Source: Tridacna crocea (lineage: Eukaryota > Mollusca > Bivalvia > Cardiida > Cardiidae). Taken from it: DNA of 64,000 nt. Both the position numbers and the translations under genes were made by a program. Positions 55,381 to 63,591 of this stretch are shown here, piece by piece (positions within the stretch are counted from its first letter, which is position 1; the number at the start of each line of letters is the position of its first letter). A model generated the notes under the pieces. That model was not told the DNA's origin. It saw nothing but the letters and a program-made list of their open reading frames with translations, and did not search any database. The stretch covers positions 1,999,001 through 2,063,000 of the forward strand of contig OX031058.1 of NCBI GenBank assembly GCA_943736015.1, given 5' to 3'.

Positions 55381-57058
55381 ATGGTCCCGGGTAATATCCA
55401 AGGATTGGGGGGGGGGGGGTCACAGGCCCATTTTAACATTGTGACATCTCGGGAAGACTTTGGTCATCACATTTCATGTTGCAATGTACAAACAAGCACT
55501 TCTAGTGCTCGTAACGGGGTTGACGAACCACATACCTGGGGTTACTCGAATAACGATATAAGGGAAGCACAACAAAGCGACAAGAAACTAGGCATGCTTT
55601 TAGCGTGGCTAGAACACAACAAGCAACCAAGTGAGAAGGATCTCTTTTTAGCTAGCGTCGAAGAGAAGAACCACTGGTTAAGTAAGGAGATGTATCATCT
55701 CAGAAATGGAGTATTGTTTAAATATGATGAAAAGGAGAAGGCAGGTGGGGATTCGCTTTTAGTGATTCCTGAAAGCCTCAAAGAATCTGCTATGTCCCTG
55801 CATCATGATATTCCATCATCCGGTCATCAGGGAGTAGCAAGAACTAAACAAAAACTTAAAGAAAAGTTCTACTGGTTTCATATGACTCGGGACATTGAAA
55901 ATTATGTTCTCACATGTAATGTGTGTAACAAAAACAAGAAAAACAAACAATATGGCAAAGTTCCCCTTACAGAATTTCAGGCCGGTGCACCTATGGAAAG
56001 GGTTCATATTGATTTTATAGGCCCATTACCAAAAACAAAAAATGGCAATGAACATTGTCTAATGATGGTGGACCAATTTACAAAGTTGGTGGAATGTATC
56101 CCACTACCATCTCAGCGGGATGAAGAAACTGCAAAAGCTGCAGTAGATAACTTCTTTTCGCGAATGGGGTTCCCTTTCCAGATTCTATCTGATCAGGGAA
56201 GAAATTTTGATGGTAAGTTGTTTGAGTCCCTTTGTAAGAGCTTACAGATCCACAAGGCAAGGACTACTCCGTATCGGCCTTCGGCCAACGGTCAGGTTGA
56301 GAGATTCAACCGAACCTTGTTGGATGCTGTCAGGTGTTTCTTGGGGAGAAAACAAGGTAAGTGGGATCAATACATCCAACAAATAGCAATGGCTATGAGG
56401 GCATCAGTAAATTCACTCCTAACAAATTAATGTTGGGAGAGAAGTTAATACTCCTGCACAATTGATGTTTGCAAACCAAAAAATCCATTCAAAAGACTAT
56501 TGTGAGTATGTAGCAGATCTTGAAAGAAATTTACAAATCGCTCACGATACAGCAAGAGCGAACTTGAAATGTTCCTCAAAGCGAATGAAAAGAAATTATG
56601 ATCTCAAGATCTTATTAAGACCTTATGCCGAGGGTGACATTATGTATCTTTTAGATACCGCTGTCATTAAGGGTAAGTGCAGAAAATTATGTTCACCATG
56701 GAAGGGCCCGGCAATTATCATAAAGAAACTGTCACCTTACATTTATAGAGTGAAATTAAATAAGTCTATATTTGTCGTAAACCATGATAAAATGATGCCT
56801 TGCAGGGATCGTAACTTACCTTCTTGGATCAAAAAATACAAGGAGTCGGCAGACGACCAAATAATGCCCCCTGATGATGATGATACTCTTTATTGTATTT
56901 GTCGTGAGCCTTGGAAAGGCAGGTTCATGATACAGCGTGACTTTTGCAATGAATGGTATCATGGGTCATGTGTAAATATAAGCATTTCAGACTCCTTGCA
57001 AATTGACAAATATAAGTGTGAAAACTGTAAGATAAATGATACCAGGGTAGAGTATTAA
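55381..57058 (+). pseudogene. Integrase with C-terminal PHD finger, element 1
   Basis: Zinc-binding HHCC: LHHDIPSSGHQGVAR and VLTCNVCNKNK. The core has VHIDFIGPLP (first Asp), ILSDQGRNFDG (second Asp) and ANGQVERFNRTL (Glu). The frame breaks near 56,400 and resumes before 56,462. The C-terminal part has the GPF/Y-like LCSPWKGPAIIIKKLSPYIY motif, then a PHD finger from about 56,885. Chromodomains are the usual C-terminal reader in this superfamily; here the reader is a PHD finger. Confidence 0.88.
56885..57030 (+). other. PHD finger module of the integrase
   Basis: LYCICREPWKGRFMIQRDFC then NEWYHGSCVNI and YKCENC follow the C4HC3 spacing of H3K4me3-type PHD fingers (CxC...FMIxCDxC..WYHxxC...YxCxxC). 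The third ligand Cys (MIQCD) is Arg here, so this copy has probably lost zinc binding at one site. Confidence 0.8.
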
Positions 57059-57088
57059 GAATGTTTATACTCCATTTCAGATTTCAAG

Positions 57089-58040
57089 ATGTCAGACTTA
57101 TCAGAGGTAAATAAACTCTTGAGCGGTGACTTCACCGTCGAAGGCCTGCACAGACGGGAGGGGGATCAGACTTCTAGTTTGGTATCCTTCTTCGTGGATG
57201 ACATCACGGATGTGCAGGCAGAACAGCTGCTCTACTCCCCGGAACCGCAAGACAGAAACGAGGCGTATGAGCCTACAGAGAGTGCGCATGGTCAACCCAG
57301 CACACCATGTCCGGATGTTAGAGTAGAGGCAGAAGGGACTTCTAGTCCCAGAAGATCCCAAAGGCTGGCGGCGGCTTCTAGTCCTGCTAGTGCTGAGGGT
57401 AAAAACACCAAAGATACCCCGACGGAAATTACCGAAGAAAAGATGCTTCTTTCCCAGTTCGCAAGATGGATGAAGCCATCAGGTGTTTTACATCTTTAAT
57501 ACAGCATCCACGTGTTTGTGCTCTGGGGGATGTAGGATTGGACAGAACAGAACCGGTGAGGGATTGGTCTAGCCAGCTGATACTACTGGAAAAAGTTCTG
57601 CCATTGCTACAGGATAGACACGTTCTTGTATTGCACTGTGAGGGATGGATGGAGATTGTGGAACAGAAGCCTTCCTGCAATTACTACTTTTTGTGCGTAA
57701 ACATGTCAAGCCTGCTCATCGTATCCACTTACATTGTTTTACGGGAAACTGTTATGTTGTTGAGAGATGGTTACAAGCTTTTCCTAACACCTTTTTCGGC
57801 TTCACAAACAAGATTAAGTCTTTTACACCAGATCAAATTGATGCGCTTAAAATGCTGGGAGAAGACCATTTACTGTTAGAGTCTGACGCACCATATTTCA
57901 CTGTTGGAAGACATCGTGTATCTTCACCGGGACAACTGTACACTGTGGCAAGACATATGGCTCGTCACCGAAGCCTTTCTGTAACCAAGGTGCTTCAAAT
58001 TACAACAACAAATGCTCGCAACCTGTATTGGAACGAGTAA
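57089..58040 (+). pseudogene. ORF3: TatD-type metal-dependent nuclease, element 1
   Basis: An extra ORF after integrase. The first 136 codons are acidic and low-complexity (SPRRSQRLAAASSP). Two frameshifts later the TatD/TATDN2-like TIM-barrel hydrolase appears: ALGDVGLDRTEPVRDWSSQL, VLVLHCEGW, RIHLHCFTGN, FPNTFFGFTNKI and LLLESDAPYF. These are the metal-site motifs (GE.GLD, HC, HCFTG, ESDAPY), with Asp in place of Glu in GDVGLD. The N-terminal HxH motif is not seen, so the domain start is missing or frame-lost. TatD enzymes are 3'-5' DNases; the role in the element is unknown. Confidence 0.8.
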
Positions 58041-58589
58041 TGGCAGAACCGCGGAGAACTGGCCTCAAGCCATGCTCCACTCCAGTAAAATAAGCTCTAG
58101 TACTGGTTAGTTACCCAGGGAAATTGGTTAAATGGCTGTGTGAAAATGATATACTGTCGGGTTACCTAAAAATTTTTTACAAAGCTTTTAGTTTTGCTAA
58201 CTTATTTTTAAAGACTACCAAAAGCCACTGAGACTAACTTTTGTTTATGAACAGACAATCATAATTTAGTGTAACGCAAGGCTTTTAGCTTTGCATGGAC
58301 TTCTATTACTCAGTGAACACGCAGAATTAATCAAGTTAGTGGACACTTTTAGAAGCAGAGCTTTTAGTTCTGCATAAGGACTTTTGACAAGGCTTATAGT
58401 TTTGTCACAGCAACTTAAATCTGGGCTAAGAGATCAAACACAAGCCTTTTAGTCTTGTAAGAATTATGTAATAATGGGCTTCTAGTCCATATAACCAATG
58501 ACATTGAGTGAATATTCCGATGACAGTTCCATGGAAATCCCGTATGTATACAGTTAGTGAGGATACCACTATAACCATTTTAAGAAAGT
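58041..58589 (+). other. 3' untranslated region with six TTNTA hairpins
   Basis: No open frame. Hairpins at 58,180-58,196, 58,276-58,294, 58,356-58,374, 58,385-58,407, 58,440-58,458 and 58,474-58,490 have C-TTNTA-G loops with 6, 7, 7, 9, 6 (one mismatch) and 6 base-pair stems of different sequence. Confidence 0.8.
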
Positions 58590-58596
58590 CGGGGGG
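58590..58596 (+). other. Polypurine tract
   Basis: The run cgggggg directly before the 3' LTR, within aagaaagtcggggggag; expected primer for plus-strand synthesis. Confidence 0.65.
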
Positions 58597-58842
58597 AGTG
58601 TTGTGACGTGTGCAAAAATATCTACTCGCAACATTTTTGGCGGGAAAAACCGACATCCGGGACCCATCTGCGAAGTATTCTCTCTCTTGAGAACAGGCGA
58701 ATCGTGCGGACGTTGCAAGACGACTTCTCCATAGAAGACAACGCCTAGACAGAATTTCATACACGATTACAAAACAGAAACCACAATAAGGACAGGTAAT
58801 ACTCCCCATTCCCTTTTTTGTTGCATATTTGGCCACTCACTT
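58597..58842 (+). repeat. 3' LTR of element 1
   Basis: agtgttgtgacgtgtgc to ggccactcactt, matching 49,932-50,194. It is followed by aagtacttaccccaccc, not by a second PBS. Confidence 0.88.
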
Positions 58843-59045
58843 AAGTACTTACCCCACCCACCTGTTTACAATTAGAAAGTTTTCTGTTATTTTCAGGTGT
58901 GCTTTCTAAGCACTTGAATGTAACTGTCAGTCATTGCTTTCTTTGTTTTGTTTAAATTGCATGCTTTTTCCTTACAGGTTTTGCATTTTGTTTATTTTTT
59001 TATTAAACACAAAAAATTGCCTGTATTCATTTCTCTTTGGAAAAA

Positions 59046-59344
59046 ATGAACAGAATGAACATCAGCACTGCAACTGTTTACCAACTCTGCAGCGTTAAAG
59101 GCATTGGCCAAAAAAGAGCAGAGGCCATTGTCTACCATAGAGATATGTATGGTCCGGTGACTAAAATGGCGTTCTCTATGATGATGATGGGGGCAGTTCA
59201 GGAAGAAACCTGGAATCAATTAGATTTCACTGTTCCTTCTAGAAAGCAACTTAAGAGAGAAAGGGCAGATAAGAGTTTATCACTTCTTTCTTTAACCTCA
59301 CTAGAGGCAGAAAGGGCTGAGCTTGAGTCTCAGATAAGTGAGAC
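59046..59344 (+). CDS. Gag N-terminal HhH domain and coiled coil, element 2
   Basis: Start ATG at 59,046 (MNRMNIS) rather than the TTG upstream. MNISTATVYQLCSVKGIGQK then RAEAIVYHRDMYG is the same HhH pattern as element 1, with GIG kept, followed by VTKMAFSMMMMG and WNQLDFTVPSRK. A coiled coil (LEAERAELESQISET) leads to the insertion point of the 822-bp element. The domain is conserved between two copies that differ at about half their residues, which argues for function. Confidence 0.8.
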
Positions 59345-60166
59345 CACAGGAATTTTGCATTCTATAACCAAAATAAATGATAAAATATGAAAAAAAATCT
59401 CCCCTATATAATGTAAACACAAGGAATGCAACGTCTCGATTGCCGGCACCAGCACAAGACGGCCTTTCCAACCCAAAATCACCCACGAAGCAAACATTGA
59501 TCATAATTTCCTTTAGCCTAGCGATAGACAACACAACAATCATTCAATGTACCAGCGACATTCGGCGATTCCTCAGTAGGCACCTTTTAACCGGAGATGT
59601 CCGTCATGTTTTAAGATTTTCTTGACAATTTCTATTTGTCTGGGTAGCCATTCGCTGACCTCACTCGATTCCCGTGAACGGTCCAATAGGGCTTAAGTTT
59701 ATAGAGTTACCTCGCTTGATGGGGGATTTCCCTATTCACAAAAGTCAAATATCTTTTCTTTAAATAAGGAATGCGCTCAAATACATTTGTTAGTTACTTC
59801 TAGAAAAATCTTTAGTATCATGTGATGTCCATAGATATATCTTAAAAACGAAAAAAAAAAAAAGCAATAATACGAAAATACGCTTCCTGGCTCTTCCTGT
59901 GACGTCAGCGAATGGCCACCCAGACAAATAGAAATTGTCAAAAACAACTTAAAACATGACGGATATCTCCGGATAAAAGGTGTATACTGAGGAATCGCCG
60001 GATTTCGCTGGTATATTGTTGTGTTGTGTATCGCTAGGCTAAAGGAAATTATGATCAATGTTTGTTTTGTGGGTGATTTTGGGTTGGAAAGGCTGTCTTG
60101 TGCTAGGGGAGATTTTTTTTTCATATTTTATCATTTATTTTGGTTATATAATGTCAAATTCCTGTG
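59345..60166. mobile_element. 822-bp DNA element with long terminal inverted repeats
   Basis: Left end CACAGGAATTTTGCATTC and right end, inverted, CACAGGAATTTGACATTA. The arms continue for about 270-315 bp (59,345-59,663 and 59,899-60,166) at high identity, the left one with about 45 extra bases. GTGAGAC flanks both sides (59,338-59,344; 60,167-60,173). No transposase frame, so non-autonomous. Target length and ends do not settle the superfamily. Confidence 0.88.
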
Positions 60167-61480
60167 GTGAGACTGAGGATCGGCTACGTAGGCTTCTGTC
60201 ACAAAGTGATGTAAGGCCTACTAAAAAAAAGCCAGGGATTTGAGCAATTGTTTTCGGAATTGACAACAGTTTCAAAGACTCCTGCTACTTTCCAAACCCC
60301 ACCCATCAAACTAGACCTTCTATGCAAAAAAAAATAGAAATACTTGTTACATGTTTTGCATAAACTGAGCAATTTGACAAGTTGGTTTCTCCACCTAAAC
60401 CAACTCTCCATCTGCAGCCACCCAAATCACCTTTGCCTGCACCCAGGCAAAGCCCATTGGAAACACAGATGAATATGGTAACTTTGCAAGTCCTCCAAGA
60501 ACAGACAGCCAAACAAATTCAAGCCTTGCAGAGATTGATTAGGACCCAGTTGGAGTTGCAGCAGTCGCTGGCGCAGCAGCCGGCAATTTTTGATTTGTCT
60601 TCTAGACAAGCGGCTGCTGTGGATATGTCTTCTAGACAATCATCCGTGCACACTGCCACTCCATGTGTCCCTCCAGGATTCAAGCCTCTCACACAGGAGT
60701 TTGAGAATCTGGAGAAACAGGTTCCAAAGAAAAGTACTTCCATTAAAGAACAATTAGCTCAGCCGCCTATTCAAAGACTCACTAGCACAAGCAAAAAATC
60801 CAGGAAGTTGAGGGTCAACAGAAGACCGACTGGATTCTATCCGGACGAGTCTTCCTCAAGTTCCAGTTCTAGTTCTCCTAAACCTGAAATGGCTTTGGTC
60901 AGGCAGGCGTCTTCTAGACCCGCCATTCTGAAAAGAGGGAAACCGGCTCTGCTGCCAAAAAATCTACATTTTAATGGCAAGACGAGCTGGTTCTCTTTCA
61001 GAAAAATGTTTGAGAGCTATAGGTCGGTTTTTAACTGGGGAGAGCAGGAATGCAAGGATTATTTGACTTGGAGTCTAGAAGGAAAGCCTTTAGATTTCTT
61101 CACCATTACAGTGAGGATGGATGAAGAATTTACTTTCAAGGAAATACTCAAAAAACTTGAAAGTAGGTTTGGCTCCGTTGACTTGATTGAAACTGCCCGA
61201 GTCAACTTCAGCAAGCCTCTCAACGACCAGAGGAAACTTTGGAGGACTGGGCAGATAGGGTTATGACCCTTGCTACATCAGCCTACAAGGACTTGCCTGA
61301 AAGTCACGGAATTCAGGAGGCTGTTAGTCATGTTTGTTTGTTGAAAGAGGCAGCCAAACATGCTTGCCTTGAAAATAATAAAAAAAAAAACATTCAACAG
61401 GCTTAAAATCTGGTGAAACACCACCAATATATTGGCTGTTGATGGACAGAAAAATAAAAGTATGAAATCTACAGACCAAG
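60167..61480 (+). pseudogene. Gag middle and capsid region, element 2
   Basis: Resumes as EDRLRRLLSQSDVRPTKKK after the inserted element, in the frame expected if that element and one target copy are ignored. A one-base slip near 60,241 leads into QVLQEQTAKQIQALQRLI (coiled coil), SSRQ repeats, a serine run and the capsid HFNGKTSWFSFRKMFESY, DYLTWSLEGKPLDFF and ILKKLESRFGSVDL. A further frameshift lies near 61,230. Homologous to 50,950-52,430. Confidence 0.8.
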
Positions 61481-61686
61481 TGTACATAAATCAGATAACC
61501 CTGGATGAAGTAAAAAAAAAAGGTCGTTGCTGAAGCAATTAAGTCAGAAAATGACAAAAGAAAGGCCAAATCAGGAGATCTTTGTTTCTTTTGTAAAAAG
61601 GCTGGCCATTACAAAAAAGATTGTAAAAGGTACAAGGCCTGGTTACAGAAGAAAAACAAAGAAACCCAGCAGAATTTAAACGGGTA
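61481..61686 (+). pseudogene. Gag zinc knuckle, element 2
   Basis: DLCFFCKKAGHYKKDCKRYK has all four CCHC ligands, followed by AWLQKKNKETQQNLNG and a stop. A run of nine A near 61,513 probably breaks the upstream frame. Confidence 0.8.
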
Positions 61687-61869
61687 AGCACTGAGGTCAA
61701 GGACCACGCCCCTCAGTCCTCTGTCAAAGAAACAATTAAAAGTGGTAAAACTCAGTTGAAGGTCGCGGTTTCTAACCTGACTTCTGAGTCCGTCTCGGTC
61801 TCTAACCAGACTAAAGGAAGTACTTAGTAATACTGCGACCATTGTTGATCCTAATCCTCCTACCTTTAA

Positions 61870-62454
61870 GTATGAAACAGTTAAGGTACACATGGTTTGT
61901 GCAGGTTCTTCTTTCATTAATTTGAAAGTCGGGGGGAGAGATATTCAGGCTAGGATTGACTCGGAAGTAGAAATTTCTATTCTCCTATTCTCTCCAAGCA
62001 GGTTTACGATACCTTGAAGCAAAAACCTAAAAGGATCAAGGATATCGTGATGCAGATGGCGGATAGGGACAACGTTTTACCAGGTTTCATAGTTAAACCT
62101 GTGCAGATATGTCTTGGCTCCCAGATAATTAGGGAAAGACTTTATGTCGCCCCTATTTCAGACGAAATGTTGTTGGGAAAAGGCATCATGCACCATTTGG
62201 GTGTCTTACATGATATGAAGTCTGACACGCTTGTGGTGAATGGAGAAAGCGTCCCTGTCACGACACATTTGCAAGATAAAAAACCTGTTGTGGCTAGGGC
62301 GTCTTTGACAAAAAGGGTGGTGGTCCCTCACAATTCTGTCGTTCGTGTTGCGTGTAAATTGGACGACCAGCTGGGTGATTATTATCTAGAACCTGGTGAT
62401 CTGATACACCAAAGAAAGGTACTTAATGTCTTGCATTGTCAGATCTGCCGGTGA
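61870..62454 (+). pseudogene. Protease region, element 2
   Basis: VCAGSSFINLKVGG and ARIDSEVEISIL align with element 1, but the active-site Gly after D-S is Glu, which should inactivate it. The frame shifts near 61,985 and resumes as VMQMADRDNVLPGF and EMLLGKGIMHHLGVLHD. Confidence 0.75.
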
Positions 62455-63591
62455 TAGACCGATCATCTGTCTGGTCAACCCCACCCATAATTTCAAAACA
62501 TTGAAAAAGAATGAAATTATTACGAATGCACACGAAATTGACACTGTTTTGGGGGACATGCACAGTGAAGATGACAGAATGGCTTCTAGCCAATCTTCCA
62601 TATCAGGGTCTAGTAGTGTTGCGGCTTCTAGCCCAACAAAGCACAATCATGGAATAAGGTTTGTTCCGGCTTCTAGTCCAACTAATTTACGCCAGAAGTC
62701 AAGGTCAGTTGTTGCGGCTTCTAGCTCAACGGAAAAACCCAATGGTCACGAATCAGTAAATCTTGTGGCTTCTAGCCACAAAGGTGAGAGTAATATAGCT
62801 GTGGAATTACCATTGCATTTGCAGGGTGTGTTTGAGGCATCCAGAACGCACCTTAATGCAGAGCAAGAATCGAAATTAGCTGGCGTTCTACGAAGCTATG
62901 CCGATGTCTTTGCTCAACGTGATTTGACCTTGGTCAATTCACAGCTATAGAGCATCCAATTGATACAGGTTACGCTAAGCCTATCAAACAAAGAATGCGC
63001 AGAAGACCTGCGTGTTTTGTTGATGAGGAAGAAGCTCACCTGAAGAAAATGTTGGATGCAGGCGTCATTCAGGAATCTGTGTCTGAATTGGCTTCTTCTC
63101 CTGTTTTAATCAGGAAAAGAGCTGGCTCAGTTCGGTGGTGCATAGACTACCGAGCTTTGAATGACGTCACAGTTAAAGACACATTCCCATTACCACCAGT
63201 TGAAAATTGTCTTGACACGCTGGTAGGAAACATCTGGTTTTCTAAACTAGATGCAAATTCTGCTTATTGGCAAGTTGAGGTCAAAGAGGAAGACTGTGAG
63301 AAAATAGCTTTTCTTACCAAGTTCGGACTTTTTGAACACATTAAGATGGGTTTTGGTCTGACCAATGCACCCGCCACATTCTCCCGGATTGTCAACTTCG
63401 TACTGAAGGGACTGACCTGGAAGATTGTGCTTGCCTTTTTAGATGACATTCCTGTAGAGGGAAAAACTTTTGAAGAGCACTTGCAAAATCTATGTCAAGT
63501 CCTGAATAGATTTAGAACACATGGTATGAAACTGAAGTATAAGAAATGCCTCTTCTTTCAAAATGAAGTGGAGTTCCCGGGCAGATCTTAA
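62455..63591 (+). pseudogene. Pol linker and reverse transcriptase, element 2
   Basis: A linker with five ASS tripeptides (each over a TTCTA hairpin) leads to LPLHLQGVFEASRTHL, then after a frameshift near 62,940 to RT: DAGVIQESVSELASSPV, RWCIDYRALNDVTVKD, FSKLDANSAYWQV, FGLTNAPATFSRIVNF and FLDDIPVEGKTFEEH. The frame breaks again near 63,590. Confidence 0.9.

Larger units (their letters stand above)
55365..57349 (+). repeat. Seven TTYTA hairpins, integrase to ORF3 of element 1
   Basis: AGATC/GATCT 55,365-55,379; AGCAC/GTGCT 55,495-55,509; CATGC/GCGTG 55,593-55,607; GGATTCGC/GTGATTCC (one mismatch) 55,749-55,769; GTATC/GATAC 56,644-56,658; ATCAGAC/GTTTGGT 57,165-57,183; GGGAC/GTCCC 57,335-57,349. 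Loops are TTCTA or TTTTA. Confidence 0.75.
49932..58842 (+). mobile_element. Ty3/gypsy-type LTR retrotransposon, element 1
   Basis: An 8.9-kb copy-and-paste element with the order LTR, PBS, gag (HhH, coiled coil, capsid, zinc knuckle), protease, RT-RNase H, integrase with PHD finger, TatD-like ORF3, hairpin-rich 3' UTR, polypurine tract, LTR. RT before integrase places it in Ty3/gypsy. It cannot move by itself now: gag, protease and RNase H have in-frame stops, and there are frameshifts in gag, pol and ORF3. AGTA lies next to both outer ends within one base, a possible target duplication. The two LTRs differ by several substitutions and two small indels. Confidence 0.92.
60594..62781 (+). repeat. 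TTCTA hairpins in gag and pol linker of element 2
   Basis: TTGTC/GACAA 60,595-60,609; TGTC/GACA 60,626-60,638; GGCGTC with bulged GACCCGCC 60,906-60,924; GGT/ACC at 61,767-61,777 and 61,797-61,807 (T-A closing pair); TGGC/GCCA 62,580-62,592; GTTG-C-GGC/GCCCAAC 62,618-62,637; GGC/GTC 62,668-62,678; GTTG-C-GGC/GCTCAAC 62,711-62,730; TTGTGGC/GCCACAA 62,763-62,781. Confidence 0.8.

Noticed and set aside
58082..58105. ccagta...tactgg inverted repeat as a seventh 3' UTR hairpin
   Set aside because: Its loop is longer and lacks the C-TTNTA-G arrangement, so it was not counted with the family.
59221..59240. TTCTAG sites in the HhH coding region (also near 50,858) as hairpins of the family
   Set aside because: Only about three pairs can form (ACC/GGT, or TTC/GAA with a six-base loop), too weak to separate from coding conservation of PSR.
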